From: CBDCUI01 sp965223115
GTDB taxonomy: Bacteria > Pseudomonadota > Gammaproteobacteria > UBA4575
Assembly (NCBI GenBank): GCA_965223115.1
Contig: OZ244982.1
Span: 868,001-932,000, forward strand
DNA: 64,000 nt
Direction of reading: 5' to 3'
Each line of letters begins with the position of its first letter. The first letter of the stretch is position 1. Positions 35,776 to 45,515 of this stretch are shown here, piece after piece. Below the pieces are notes generated by a model. The model ran no database searches. It was not told where the DNA came from and saw only the letters and a program-made list of their open reading frames with translations. The position numbers and the translations under genes are program-made.

Positions 35776-36009
35776 ATGAGTAGCATCGAAGAGAGAGTAA
35801 AAAAGATCATTGTTGAGCAGTTAGGAGTAAGTGAAGATGAGGTCTCGCAAGAGGCATCATTTGTTGATGACCTAGGTGCTGACTCTTTAGATACAGTGGA
35901 ATTGGTAATGGCGCTAGAAGAGGAATTCGAGTGTGAAATTCCAGATGAGGAAGCTGAAAAGATTACCACTGTAAAACAAGCTATGGATTACGTTAATAAA
36001 AATCAGTGA
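35776..36009 (+). CDS. acpP: Acyl carrier protein AcpP
   Basis: Carrier of growing acyl chains; 77 aa from the ATG at 35776, which is preceded by AGAGGAAG. An upstream TTG would add seven non-conserved residues. The phosphopantetheine site is Ser37 in GADSLDTVEL, and the protein is strongly acidic as expected. A 215-base gap separates it from fabG and probably holds a separate strong promoter, as acpP is highly expressed in relatives. It is also the acyl donor for the lipid A pathway whose lpxK and msbA lie earlier in the window. Confidence 0.97.
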   Translation: MSSIEERVKKIIVEQLGVSEDEVSQEASFVDDLGADSLDTVELVMALEEEFECEIPDEEAEKITTVKQAMDYVNKNQ

Positions 36010-36112
36010 TTATTATTAGTATTTCTATATCTTAATGAATGGCCAGTGTGATGATAATTAGTGTGCTATTCAGTTCTCATTGTAATTTTTTACTAAATTT
36101 AGAGTAAGTATT

Positions 36113-37354
36113 GTGTCACGGCGACGTGTTGTAGTTACCGGTATGGGGATAGTCTCTCCCGTAGGCTCCAGTTTGGATAAAGCATGGGCGAATATTACCG
36201 CAGGCAATAGTGGGATCACAAAAATTGACTGTTTTGATGCCAGTGCTTTTTCTGTACAAATTGCAGGTCAAACTAGAGATTTTAATGTTGATGATTATTT
36301 GTCTAAAAAGGACCAACGTAAAATGGATCCTTTTATCCATTATGGTATTGGTGCAGGTGTGCAAGCAATTAAAGACTCCGGTATTGAAGCTACAGAGGAG
36401 AATGCAGACCGTATCGGTGTAGCAATTGGTAGTGGTATTGGTGGCTTACCAGGCATTGAAAAAAGCAATGAAGCGTACCTAAAAGGTGGTCCGAAAAAGA
36501 TTTCACCATTTTTTGTACCCAGTAATATTATCAACATGGTATCGGGTAATTTGTCGATTATGTATGCTTTTCGTGGGCCTAACATTTCTATTGTTTCAGC
36601 CTGTACCACGGGTACACACAACATCGGCGATGCCGCTAGAATGATCATGTATGGTGATGCCGATGTAATGGTTGCTGGTGGTGCAGAAATGGCTACATGC
36701 CCACTTGGTATAGGTGGGTTCTCAGCTGCTAAGGCTTTATGTGCTTCACACAATGATAATCCAGAAGCTGCAAGTCGCCCATTTGATTTGAATCGAGATG
36801 GCTTTGTGCTAGGAGATGGTGCTGGTGTGTTAGTGCTAGAAGAATACGAACAGGCGAAAGCACGTTCCGCAAAAATATATTGTGAACTGGTTGGCTATGG
36901 AATGAGTAGTGATGCATACCATATGACTTCACCTGCGGAAGGTGGGATAGGTGGGGCTAAATGTATGCTTAATGCTTTAGCAGATGCAGGCTTGAATACA
37001 ACGGATGTTGATTATATTAATGCGCATGGTACCTCTACCCCAGCAGGAGATGTAGCCGAAACTGAAGGTATTAAATATACATTTGGTGAGCATGCTAAAA
37101 AGCTTGCAGTAAGTTCTACAAAATCCATGACAGGGCATCTATTGGGTGCAGCAGGAGGAGTTGAAGCATTATTTAGTGTGCTTGCGCTTTATAATGATGT
37201 ATTACCACCTACGACTAATTATGATACTCCAGACCCTAAATGTGACCTTGACTACGTGCCTAATGAAGCACGTGAAACTAATGTGAATGTTGTATTATCT
37301 AATTCATTCGGCTTTGGTGGAACAAATGGCACAGTCGTTTTTAAGAAAATTTAA
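36113..37354 (+). CDS. fabF: 3-oxoacyl-ACP synthase II FabF
   Basis: Condensing enzyme KAS II (413 aa). The catalytic Cys164 is in VSACTTGTHNIG; the two His lie in NAHGTSTPAGD and MTGHLLGAAGG. The start is GTG, placing RRVVVTGMGIVSPVG right at the N-terminus, as in all FabF. The C-terminal SNSFGFGGTNGTVVF is conserved. It follows acpP by 103 bases and precedes pabC by 72. Confidence 0.96.
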   Translation: MSRRRVVVTGMGIVSPVGSSLDKAWANITAGNSGITKIDCFDASAFSVQIAGQTRDFNVDDYLSKKDQRKMDPFIHYGIGAGVQAIKDSGIEATEENADRIGVAIGSGIGGLPGIEKSNEAYLKGGPKKISPFFVPSNIINMVSGNLSIMYAFRGPNISIVSACTTGTHNIGDAARMIMYGDADVMVAGGAEMATCPLGIGGFSAAKALCASHNDNPEAASRPFDLNRDGFVLGDGAGVLVLEEYEQAKARSAKIYCELVGYGMSSDAYHMTSPAEGGIGGAKCMLNALADAGLNTTDVDYINAHGTSTPAGDVAETEGIKYTFGEHAKKLAVSSTKSMTGHLLGAAGGVEALFSVLALYNDVLPPTTNYDTPDPKCDLDYVPNEARETNVNVVLSNSFGFGGTNGTVVFKKI

Positions 37355-37426
37355 CAATTAATTTAGTACACAATCTAATTGTGCTTTAGGTTCGTTTTCG
37401 AATGAATCAACTCAATTCAATTTAAA

Positions 37427-38236
37427 GTGTCGATATCGGACATCACTGTTAATGGTGAATATGACAACTGCTTGTCTAGCCAAGATCGTGGGTTGTTATA
37501 TGGAGATGGTCTTTTTGAAACGATTGCTGTCAAACACGGCCAGTTACAATATTGGCAAGAACACATCAAACGCTTAAAACTAGGTTGTGAAAAGCTTTTC
37601 ATTACTGGTTTTAATGAAACACTGCTAAAATCAGAAGTCACTCAGATACTTGGTACTACACAGTCTTGCATAATTAAAATCATCATTACTCGTGGGAAAG
37701 GCTCAAGAGGATATAAACCAGAACAACATCCACTAACCCGTATTATTCAGAAATTTCCATGGCCCATGTTTCCTCCACAATATTTAGATCCCGGAATCAA
37801 AGTAACTCTTTGTAATTTTCGTTTGGCGCATCAACCAAGGCTTGCACAAATAAAACATTTGAATCGTTTGGAACAAGTTCTCGCCCGTAGCGAGTGGCAA
37901 GATGAGTATCAAGAAGGTTTAGTGTGTGATACAGATAATTATGTTATTGAGGCAACTTCAAGCAATGTATTTTTTCAACAAAATGGTGATTTGATTACAC
38001 CTGATTTGCAGCAATGCGGTGTTACAGGTGTGTTGAGAAATAAAATAATTGATTATTGTGAAGCAAATAATATAGGCATTACAGTTAAAAAAATCAGTCT
38101 AGAAGAAATTAACGATATCGAAGGGATGTTTGTTTGCAATAGTGTTATTGGTATTTGGCCAGTACAAAGATTTTGTCACCGATCTTTACCTAAAACGGCT
38201 ATAATCAAAGAGTTGATGTTAGCTTTTAATTCATAA
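37427..38236 (+). CDS. pabC: Aminodeoxychorismate lyase PabC
   Basis: PLP enzyme of fold type IV (269 aa) that releases p-aminobenzoate for folate synthesis. Family features are DRGLLYGDGLFETI, the lysine segment IKHLNRLEQVLAR, and EATSSNVFFQQNG. The start is GTG. It is embedded in the fab cluster between fabF and mltG, as in E. coli and Pseudomonas. Branched-chain aminotransferase IlvE and D-alanine aminotransferase share the fold, but length and location favour PabC. Confidence 0.92.
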   Translation: MSISDITVNGEYDNCLSSQDRGLLYGDGLFETIAVKHGQLQYWQEHIKRLKLGCEKLFITGFNETLLKSEVTQILGTTQSCIIKIIITRGKGSRGYKPEQHPLTRIIQKFPWPMFPPQYLDPGIKVTLCNFRLAHQPRLAQIKHLNRLEQVLARSEWQDEYQEGLVCDTDNYVIEATSSNVFFQQNGDLITPDLQQCGVTGVLRNKIIDYCEANNIGITVKKISLEEINDIEGMFVCNSVIGIWPVQRFCHRSLPKTAIIKELMLAFNS

Positions 38237-38257
38237 TCGGATTTTTGTAAACCACTA

Positions 38258-39274
38258 ATGCGTAAACTAAGCGCACTCATCATAGCGATTTCAGTAGCAG
38301 TTACATTATCGTCAATCTATTTTAAAAAATACGTCAATCATCCTTTATCAAATATAGTTAATGATGTGCAATTAACGATTACACCTGGAATGAGTTTTAA
38401 GGAAGTAAGCCGACAATTAGGCGAAAAGGGAATCATTAAAGAAAAATTAGCCTGGGATATCTATGGACGTCTCAGTGGTGCGGCTAATGCAATCAAAGCA
38501 GGCGAGTACTCACTACAAACAAATTTGACACCTGCGCAGCTATTATACAAATTAGTAGAAGGAGATACGGTTCAATTTACACTGACCGTGATTGAGGGTT
38601 GGACATTTAAGCAATTATGGGAAGCGGTCAATAAGCATGAGAAAATCACACATACTGTAAGTTCTCCACATGAGCTTCTAGAAAAGTTAGATCTTAATAA
38701 TCATAGCCCTGAGGGTTGGTTTTACCCCGATACCTATCATTTCCCTGCAGGTACTACTGATGTTGAGTTTTTTCAGCGAGCATTCAAATACATGGTCAAA
38801 GTGCTCGATGAAGAATGGTCAAAACGACATGATGGCATTCCTATTCATACTCCTGAAGAAGCCTTGACATTGGCATCAATAATAGAAAAAGAAACAAGTG
38901 TGGAAGCCGAACGTGAGATGATTGCAGCTGTATTCACAACACGTTTGAAGCGAGGCATGCGTCTACAAACAGATCCTACTGTAATATATGGTCTGGGTGA
39001 TGCGTATGATGGTAATATTCGACGTAAAGATTTAAAGGCAGATACTCCTTATAACACCTATATTCATAAAGGCTTGCCTCCTACGCCTATTGCCTTACCT
39101 AGCCGAGCCTCGATTACTGCAGCCTTAAAACCTGCAGACAGTGAAGTGTTATTTTTTGTTGCAAAGGGAGATGGCACCCATCATTTTTCTAAAACTTATG
39201 AAGAGCATCGAAAAGCGGTAATCAAATACCAGCTTAATGGCAATGCTAGTCGCTATAAAGCTGATGATAAATAA
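38258..39274 (+). CDS. mltG: Endolytic murein transglycosylase MltG
   Basis: Inner-membrane enzyme (338 aa) that cuts nascent glycan strands and is thought to terminate polymerisation. One N-terminal helix (LIIAISVAVTLSSIYF), a LysM-like region, then the YceG domain with the catalytic Glu in TLASIIEKETS and RLQTDPTVIYGLG, DTPYNTY and GLPPTPIA. C-terminal FVAKGDGTHHFS is conserved. The pabC-mltG-tmk-holB order is standard. Confidence 0.94.
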   Translation: MRKLSALIIAISVAVTLSSIYFKKYVNHPLSNIVNDVQLTITPGMSFKEVSRQLGEKGIIKEKLAWDIYGRLSGAANAIKAGEYSLQTNLTPAQLLYKLVEGDTVQFTLTVIEGWTFKQLWEAVNKHEKITHTVSSPHELLEKLDLNNHSPEGWFYPDTYHFPAGTTDVEFFQRAFKYMVKVLDEEWSKRHDGIPIHTPEEALTLASIIEKETSVEAEREMIAAVFTTRLKRGMRLQTDPTVIYGLGDAYDGNIRRKDLKADTPYNTYIHKGLPPTPIALPSRASITAALKPADSEVLFFVAKGDGTHHFSKTYEEHRKAVIKYQLNGNASRYKADDK

Positions 39275-39291
39275 TTAAAGTTATTTTGAAA

Positions 39292-39948
39292 ATGAATACA
39301 GATACCAAGGAAATGTATCAAAGTAAGTTTATTACCTTTGAAGGGGCAGAAGGTGTAGGTAAAACTACACAAATAGAATTACTAGATGATTTTTTGCAAA
39401 CTAAAAATATAAAGACGCTCGTAACTAGAGAGCCAGGTGGAACAAAGTTAGGTGAAGAAATTCGAGAACTGTTACTTAATCAAACCTCTACTCAAATAGA
39501 TAATAATACAGAGTTATTGCTTATGTTTGCAGCACGTGCTCAACACTTGGAAGAGGTAATTTATCCTGCATTACAAAACAATACATGGGTGCTATGCGAT
39601 AGGTTTACGGATGCAAGTTATGCATATCAGGGTGGCGGAAGAGGTATACCTTTGTCTCAAATTAAGGCAGTTGAATCTGTTGTTCAAGGTCATTTCAAAC
39701 CTGATCTTACAATTTTGTTGATATGTGATATTGAGTCAGCCATGCAACGTGTGGTTGAGCGGGGCAAGAAAGATCGTTTCGAGAAAGAAAAGCTAGACTT
39801 TTTTGAACGCGTACAAAAATTTTATATACGTTTGGCTAAAGATAATCCTGATCGTATATTTGTTATCGATGCTAATCGAGACATTGCATTAGTAGCAGCA
39901 GATATACAAGAACATTTAACCTGCAAATTCCCACAGCTTTTAGTCTAA
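39292..39948 (+). CDS. tmk: Thymidylate kinase Tmk
   Basis: Phosphorylates dTMP to dTDP. The P-loop is FEGAEGVGKTTQ, with TREPGGTKLGE and CDRFTDASYAYQGGGRG carrying the conserved Arg residues of the DR(Y/F) motif. The start is uncertain: ATG at 39292 (chosen), TTG at 39286, or ATG at 39313, which has AAGGA very close. All give a complete catalytic domain. It lies between mltG and holB, with two bases to holB. Confidence 0.94.
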   Translation: MNTDTKEMYQSKFITFEGAEGVGKTTQIELLDDFLQTKNIKTLVTREPGGTKLGEEIRELLLNQTSTQIDNNTELLLMFAARAQHLEEVIYPALQNNTWVLCDRFTDASYAYQGGGRGIPLSQIKAVESVVQGHFKPDLTILLICDIESAMQRVVERGKKDRFEKEKLDFFERVQKFYIRLAKDNPDRIFVIDANRDIALVAADIQEHLTCKFPQLLV

Positions 39949-39950
39949 TT

Positions 39951-40931
39951 ATGATTTATCCATGGCTGCAACAACAGTGGCAACAGTCGATAAACTATGT
40001 TACTAACCAACGTTTAGCACATGCCAACTTAATTTCTGGGCCTTCTGCAATAGGTAAACTTGAATTTTGCTTGGCTTTGATGCAAAGAATGAATTGTAGC
40101 CGCCCAACTATTGAAAGCTATGCTTGTAATAGTTGTCAGAATTGTAAATTATTTCAAGCTAGAACACATCCAGATGTACGTTTAATCAATGTAGATGAAG
40201 TACATGAGCAAATAAAAGTTGATGACATACGTGATATAAATAGTTTTATAACACTAAGTCGGCAACATGGCTCATATAAACTTGTATGTATAAACTTAGC
40301 AGATCATATGAATGTTAATGCTGCCAATGCGTTGCTAAAAACACTTGAAGAACCACCAGAAGGTACATATTTGTTTTTGATTAGCCACCGGCCTGATAGG
40401 CTTTTGGCTACTATAAAAAGCCGTTGTCAGTTATGGAAATTTTATACCCCTGATGAAAACCTGTCTTTACAATGGTTGCATGAACAGTCAAAAAAGGCAG
40501 ACTGGAATACATTACTGTCTGTAGCAAGAGGGCGTCCATTATTTGCATTGCAATTAAATGAAACTGGTCTTGGTAGAGATAGGTTATCTTATTATCAGGA
40601 TCTTGGGCTATTTATGCAGTATAAAGAGAAGGTCACAAAGCTATCGGCCAAATTACAAAATGAGGAGTTGGAAAAGCTGGTAACCTGGCAGCAAGCATGG
40701 TGTGCAGACCTTATTCGTTGCCATTATATAAAAGAGCCGGTAACTCTCGAAAACCTTGACATTCGTCGGACCTTGCATAGTTTAGTGGGTCGAGTAGACT
40801 TACAGTTACTATTTCAGTATATGGATAAACTCATTGAATTACATAGGTTTTCTAAGGCTCCGTTAAATAAGCGTTTATTCATCGAGGATATGCTTATTAG
40901 ATGTCAAGAGACCCTGGTTCAACCTACATAA
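39951..40931 (+). CDS. holB: DNA polymerase III delta' subunit HolB
   Basis: Clamp loader subunit (326 aa). The N-terminal AAA+ domain has a degenerate P-loop (GPSAIGKLE, lacking the Ser/Thr), normal for delta', which does not hydrolyse ATP. A zinc module with four Cys is visible (CSRPTIESYACNSCQNC). ANALLKTLEEPPEGTYLFLI and RSRC-like IKSRCQLW are the sensor-1/SRC motifs of clamp loaders. It follows tmk as in other gammaproteobacteria. Confidence 0.93.
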   Translation: MIYPWLQQQWQQSINYVTNQRLAHANLISGPSAIGKLEFCLALMQRMNCSRPTIESYACNSCQNCKLFQARTHPDVRLINVDEVHEQIKVDDIRDINSFITLSRQHGSYKLVCINLADHMNVNAANALLKTLEEPPEGTYLFLISHRPDRLLATIKSRCQLWKFYTPDENLSLQWLHEQSKKADWNTLLSVARGRPLFALQLNETGLGRDRLSYYQDLGLFMQYKEKVTKLSAKLQNEELEKLVTWQQAWCADLIRCHYIKEPVTLENLDIRRTLHSLVGRVDLQLLFQYMDKLIELHRFSKAPLNKRLFIEDMLIRCQETLVQPT

Positions 40932-40946
40932 TAACTTTTAATCGAG

Positions 40947-41291
40947 ATGACAGAAGGCAGCAGAGGCATACTTTCACTTGCCATTAAGGATAAAGGCTCG
41001 CTTTATGCAGCCTACATTCCTTTTGTAAAAAATGGTGGTCTATTTATTCCTACTACAAAAACTTACAAGATTGGTGATGAAGTATTCATGTTGCTGTCAT
41101 TGATGGATGAGACTGAGCGTTTGCCTGTTGCAGGTAATGTCGTTTGGATCACTCCACCTAATGCGCAAGGCAATCGGACTGCTGGAATTGGAGTGCAGTT
41201 TAGTAAACAGGATAATGGCCAAACTCGTAATAAGATTGAAACACTATTGGCTGGTGCTCTTCAAGCAGATCGTCCAACACATACTATGTAA
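40947..41291 (+). CDS. pilZ: PilZ-type pilus protein
   Basis: A 114-aa PilZ-domain protein of the founding type 4 pilus class. The N-terminus LSLAIKDKGSLYAAYIPFVKNGG lacks the RxxxR motif needed to bind c-di-GMP, as in Pseudomonas PilZ, which acts by protein contact with the pilus machinery. Conserved FIPTTKTYKIGDEVFMLL and NVVWITPPNAQGNRTAGIGVQF are clear. Position after holB is the pseudomonad arrangement. Together with comEC it suggests pili and DNA uptake. Confidence 0.92.
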   Translation: MTEGSRGILSLAIKDKGSLYAAYIPFVKNGGLFIPTTKTYKIGDEVFMLLSLMDETERLPVAGNVVWITPPNAQGNRTAGIGVQFSKQDNGQTRNKIETLLAGALQADRPTHTM

Positions 41292-41307
41292 TAGGTGCAT
41301 GATTGCA

Positions 41308-41367
41308 CAAAGTTGGGAATTGTTGTCTTATATCATGTGTCTAAAAATATCCCAATTTCTAACTTTG
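41308..41367 (+). promoter_or_regulatory. Stem-loop in the sucA leader
   Basis: CAAAGTTGGGAATTG (41308-41322) can pair along all 15 positions with CAATTTCTAACTTTG (41353-41367), including two G.U pairs on the + strand; the loop is 30 nt. The 3' arm ends on the first base of GAAGG, the SD of sucA, eight bases before its ATG. The G.U pairs would be A.C mismatches in the opposite strand, which favours an RNA role in the sucA mRNA. Confidence 0.5.
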
Positions 41368-41374
41368 AAGGCAA

Positions 41375-44227
41375 ATGGATAAAGACAAGCTTTTAAACTT
41401 AAGTGGAGAGAAACTTAACAGTGGAAGTGTCGCTTATATTGAAGCTTTATATGAAGGCTATCTGGTAGATCCCCAATCTGTTTCCCAATATTGGCAAGAG
41501 AAATTTAGCAAGCTCGAGCCTGGTGAATTTCTATCTTCAGCTAAATTGACTCATTCTGGGGTTAAAAAAGAGATTCGTAAAACAGTACAGCTAAGAGATA
41601 ATGCTTTACCTCAACAAATATCATCTAAAGTTGCAAACCGAAAACAAGTCGGTGTAATTCGATTAGTTAGTGCATACAGATACTTGGGTCATAGGCAGGC
41701 TGATATTGATCCATTGTGTATAAATACGCGGCCTGATATTCCTGAGCTCAGTCCTGAGTATCATGGTTTAACTCATGATGATATGGATACTGTTTTCGAA
41801 ACTGGCACATTAGGTGGTATTAAAAAAGCACCTCTAAGAGAAATTCTCAATATGCTCTCAGTGACATATTGTGGAACGATAGGATCTGAGTTTAAACATA
41901 TCACCTCTCCTGAACAAAAAGAGTGGATCCAGAAGCGATTAGAGAAATTTTATCTCTCTCTAGGTTTGTCGGATAAGCGTAAAAGAAGAATTTTAGAAAT
42001 ATTAATTGCGGCAAAATCACTTGAGGTATATTTACATAAGAAATATGTAGGCCAAAAGCGTTTTTCACTTGAAGGTGGGTTGACCCTTATTCCCATCGTA
42101 GATGAAATCATTAAACGTTGTGGTTTCCACTACGTAAAAGAAGTGGTCATGGGAATGGCACACCGTGGACGATTAAATGTATTAGTAAATATATTAGGGA
42201 AAAGCCCAGAAGAATTATTTCAAGAATTTGAAGATACTCTAGATCCTGTGCATGGTTCCGGTGATGTCAAATACCACAAAGGTTTCTCTAGTGACCTAAA
42301 AACTGAATATGGCCCTGTACATACAGTACTTGCGTTTAATCCTTCGCACCTTGAAGCCATTAATCCTGTTGTGGAAGGTTCTGTTCGTGCCAGACAACAA
42401 CGTCGTAAAGATTTGCAGCGAAAAGAAGTTATACCTTTATTGGTGCATGGTGATGCAGCATTTGCTGGGCAAGGTGTTGTGATGGAAACTTTAAATTTAT
42501 CTAAAACACGTGGTTACACAACAGGGGGAACAATTCATGTCGTTGTGAATAATCAGATCGGGTTTACAACGAGCGATCCGCTAGATTCTCGCTCAACTTT
42601 ATATTGCACTGATGTGGCGAAAATGGTGCAAGCACCTATTTTTCATATCAATGGAGATGATCCTGAAGCAGCAGCATTTGTAGCTCAGCTTGCAGTGGAT
42701 TTTCGTATGAAGTTTCAACGTGATGTAGTTATCGATATGGTTTGTTATCGACAACATGGACATAATGAAGCCGATGAGCCTTTTGTAACGCAACCGCTAA
42801 TGTATCAAAGTATCCATAATAAAGAAGGTGTACATACAATTTATGCAAATCGTTTAATTCGTAATGAAGTTATTACACCATCAAGAGTTAAGGCACTTGA
42901 GACAAAATATCTTAATAAGCTGCAAAAAGGTGAACAAGTTTGTGGGCCTATCGCGAAAAAAGTAGATAAAAAGTTTTTTGTTGATTACAAACCCTATATT
43001 GGTACGCACTGGCGTAATACAGCTGCAACATACATTAGTAATACACGTATTAAGAAGCTGACAGAGAAGATTACTACAGTGCCTAAACAATTTACGCTAC
43101 ACCGAGCGGTAAAAAAAATAACGGAATCGCGTCAGAAAATGGGTAATGGTGAAATTGGCGCTGATTGGGGTTTTGCCGAAACTCTTGCTTATGCGTCCTT
43201 GCTTGAAGATGGGTATGAGATACGCTTGTCTGGACAAGATAGTGTGCGAGGGACTTTTTTTCACCGCCATGCTGCTTTTTATGATCAGCAGACAGGTGAA
43301 AGTTATATCCCCTTGCAACATATTGCAAAAGACCAGCCAAGCTTCCTTCCCATTAATTCACTTCTCTCTGAAGAAGCGGTTTTAGGTTATGAGGTAGGTT
43401 ATAGCACTGCTGACCCAAAAACACTCGTAATTTGGGAGGCGCAGTTTGGAGACTTTGCAAATACTGCACAAACGTATGTAGACCAATTTTTAAGTTCTTC
43501 TGAAGTTAAATGGCAGCGTTACTGTGGTTTGGTCATGTTATTACCGCATGGTTATGATGGACAGGGACCAGAGCATTCTTCGGCAAGATTAGAACGTTAT
43601 TTGCAATTATGTGCAGAAGATAATATGCAGGTATGTATGCCAAGTAGCCCGGCACAAATATTCCATCTATTACGTAGACAAATGTTACGACCCTATCGAA
43701 AGCCTCTAATTGTAATGACACCAAAGAACATTCTTAGAGACCCTTTTGCCGCATCTGAGTTGTCTGAATTTATAACAGGTGAATTTAAGTATGTGATTGA
43801 TGAAGTTGATGAAATTAAACCTGCAGAAGCCAAAAAATTAATCTTTTGTTCTGGAAAAATATACTATGAATTATTACGTACGCGACGTGAACATAAAATC
43901 ACGAATGCAGTTATTATAAGAATTGAGCAGCTTTATCCATTTCCATTAGACGAAGTAAAGCAAATCTTAAATAAATACAATGGCGTTAGAGAAATTGTAT
44001 GGACGCAGGAAGAGCCACGTAATCAAGGTATGTGGTATTATGTGCAATCCAGACGTAATCTGAATGCATGTATAAAAGAGGATCAACAGTTAAAATATGC
44101 AGGTCGTACCTACTCAGCGTCCCCAGCGGCTGGTTCAATGCATATTCATAGAGAGCAACAACAAGTACTTATAGAAGATGCGCTTGGGCTTCGTGAGCAA
44201 CTTGCACCTCCATTACGCGCTGTTTAA
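41375..44227 (+). CDS. sucA: 2-oxoglutarate dehydrogenase E1 SucA
   Basis: Thiamine diphosphate-dependent E1 component (950 aa) that decarboxylates 2-oxoglutarate. N-terminal EALYEGYLVDPQSVSQYWQE is the E2-binding tail; VVMGMAHRGRLNVLVN, GDAAFAGQGVVMETLN and NQIGFTTSD line the cofactor site; the transketolase-like region has LPHGYDGQGPEHSSARLERYLQLC. Forms the OGDH complex with sucB (23 bases on) and lpd. No sdh genes precede it, unlike the E. coli order. Confidence 0.97.
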   Translation: MDKDKLLNLSGEKLNSGSVAYIEALYEGYLVDPQSVSQYWQEKFSKLEPGEFLSSAKLTHSGVKKEIRKTVQLRDNALPQQISSKVANRKQVGVIRLVSAYRYLGHRQADIDPLCINTRPDIPELSPEYHGLTHDDMDTVFETGTLGGIKKAPLREILNMLSVTYCGTIGSEFKHITSPEQKEWIQKRLEKFYLSLGLSDKRKRRILEILIAAKSLEVYLHKKYVGQKRFSLEGGLTLIPIVDEIIKRCGFHYVKEVVMGMAHRGRLNVLVNILGKSPEELFQEFEDTLDPVHGSGDVKYHKGFSSDLKTEYGPVHTVLAFNPSHLEAINPVVEGSVRARQQRRKDLQRKEVIPLLVHGDAAFAGQGVVMETLNLSKTRGYTTGGTIHVVVNNQIGFTTSDPLDSRSTLYCTDVAKMVQAPIFHINGDDPEAAAFVAQLAVDFRMKFQRDVVIDMVCYRQHGHNEADEPFVTQPLMYQSIHNKEGVHTIYANRLIRNEVITPSRVKALETKYLNKLQKGEQVCGPIAKKVDKKFFVDYKPYIGTHWRNTAATYISNTRIKKLTEKITTVPKQFTLHRAVKKITESRQKMGNGEIGADWGFAETLAYASLLEDGYEIRLSGQDSVRGTFFHRHAAFYDQQTGESYIPLQHIAKDQPSFLPINSLLSEEAVLGYEVGYSTADPKTLVIWEAQFGDFANTAQTYVDQFLSSSEVKWQRYCGLVMLLPHGYDGQGPEHSSARLERYLQLCAEDNMQVCMPSSPAQIFHLLRRQMLRPYRKPLIVMTPKNILRDPFAASELSEFITGEFKYVIDEVDEIKPAEAKKLIFCSGKIYYELLRTRREHKITNAVIIRIEQLYPFPLDEVKQILNKYNGVREIVWTQEEPRNQGMWYYVQSRRNLNACIKEDQQLKYAGRTYSASPAAGSMHIHREQQQVLIEDALGLREQLAPPLRAV

Positions 44228-44250
44228 TAACTTTGGATTTGAGGTAATTT

Positions 44251-45507
44251 ATGAAAGTCGATGTAACTGTTCCAGAACTTGCTGAATCAATTACAGAAGC
44301 TGTGGTTGGCGAATGGCTTAAAAAGCCAGGTGAATTTGTAGAAGAAGGTGAACAAATTGTTGATATAGAAACAGATAAAGTGATTCTTGAGGTTACTGCA
44401 CCAAAGAGTGGCGAACTTGCTGTTATAAAAAAAAATAAAAACGATCAAGTGCAAAGTAATGAACAACTTGCTGTAATCGATACAGCTAAACAAGCAAAAA
44501 AGACTACCAGTCCAAAATCCGAAACAAAGCAAGCTGATAGCAATGTTGAGTTAGGAAATGTAACTCAGCTAGAAACAGCAAAATCTGTAGAGTCTACTGT
44601 TGCTAGTAAAACCAGCCCAGCAGTCAGAAAGCTGGCAGCCGAAAACAACATCGATGTCAAAGACATACAGGGTACAGGAAAAGGTGGTCGTGTTACTAAG
44701 CAAGATATTCAAGCCTATATAGAAATATCTGAACCAGCTTCAGCAAGTGAGATAGATGCTGCAACGGAAATCTTGACTATTCCACAATTTGATCTAGATA
44801 AAATCACACGTGAAGATAAGCGTGTACCCATGACAAGTTTGCGTAAAAGTATTGCTAGACGCTTAGTAGATTCACAAAAAGAAACTGCAATGTTGACTAC
44901 ATTTAATGAAGTTAATATGCAAAATATCATGGATTTACGCCAACGCTATAAAGAAAGCTTTGAAGAATCACATGGTGTAAAATTAGGTTTTATGTCTTTT
45001 TTTATTAAAGCCACAGTTGAGGCTCTCAAGGAATTTCCCGTAATAAACGCATATGTAGAAAATGAAAATATCGTATATCATGATTACTTTGATATCGGTA
45101 TTGCAGTTAGTACACAAAGAGGTCTGATTGTTCCTGTTATTCGCAATACTGAAAATTTATCTTTTGCTGCTATTGAACAGACAATTAATGACTTTGCGTT
45201 ACGTGCTCGAGAGAACAAAATTACTATAGAAGAACTTACTGGCGGGACCTTTACTATTACAAATGGTGGTGTATTTGGTTCTATGATGTCAACACCTATT
45301 ATTAATCCACCACAAAGCGCAATTTTAGGTATGCACTCAATTCAAGCGCGGCCCATAGCACAAAATGGTGAAGTCATTATTGCCCCTATGATGTATTTAG
45401 CACTCAGCTATGATCATCGTATTATTGATGGTAAAGAAGCTGTGCAATTTTTGGTACAAATCAAAAATATAATAGAAGACCCTAATCGATTGCTACTTCA
45501 TGTCTAA
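44251..45507 (+). CDS. sucB: Dihydrolipoyl succinyltransferase SucB
   Basis: E2 core of the OGDH complex (418 aa). One lipoyl domain with the attachment lysine K43 in ETDKVILEV, an Ala/Ser/Thr/Lys linker (~80-120), a peripheral-subunit-binding domain (SPAVRKLAAENNI ... GRVTKQDI, ~121-156), and the catalytic domain with LSYDHRIIDGKEAVQFL. Single lipoyl domain and KVDVTVPELAESITEA identify the succinyl rather than acetyl enzyme. It overlaps nothing; lpd starts eight bases after its stop. Confidence 0.96.
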   Translation: MKVDVTVPELAESITEAVVGEWLKKPGEFVEEGEQIVDIETDKVILEVTAPKSGELAVIKKNKNDQVQSNEQLAVIDTAKQAKKTTSPKSETKQADSNVELGNVTQLETAKSVESTVASKTSPAVRKLAAENNIDVKDIQGTGKGGRVTKQDIQAYIEISEPASASEIDAATEILTIPQFDLDKITREDKRVPMTSLRKSIARRLVDSQKETAMLTTFNEVNMQNIMDLRQRYKESFEESHGVKLGFMSFFIKATVEALKEFPVINAYVENENIVYHDYFDIGIAVSTQRGLIVPVIRNTENLSFAAIEQTINDFALRARENKITIEELTGGTFTITNGGVFGSMMSTPIINPPQSAILGMHSIQARPIAQNGEVIIAPMMYLALSYDHRIIDGKEAVQFLVQIKNIIEDPNRLLLHV

Positions 45508-45515
45508 TTCAAATA

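Noticed and set aside
36340..36753. 137-codon ORF antisense to fabF
   Set aside because: fabF is fully conserved over this stretch; the antisense frame is open only because of codon bias.
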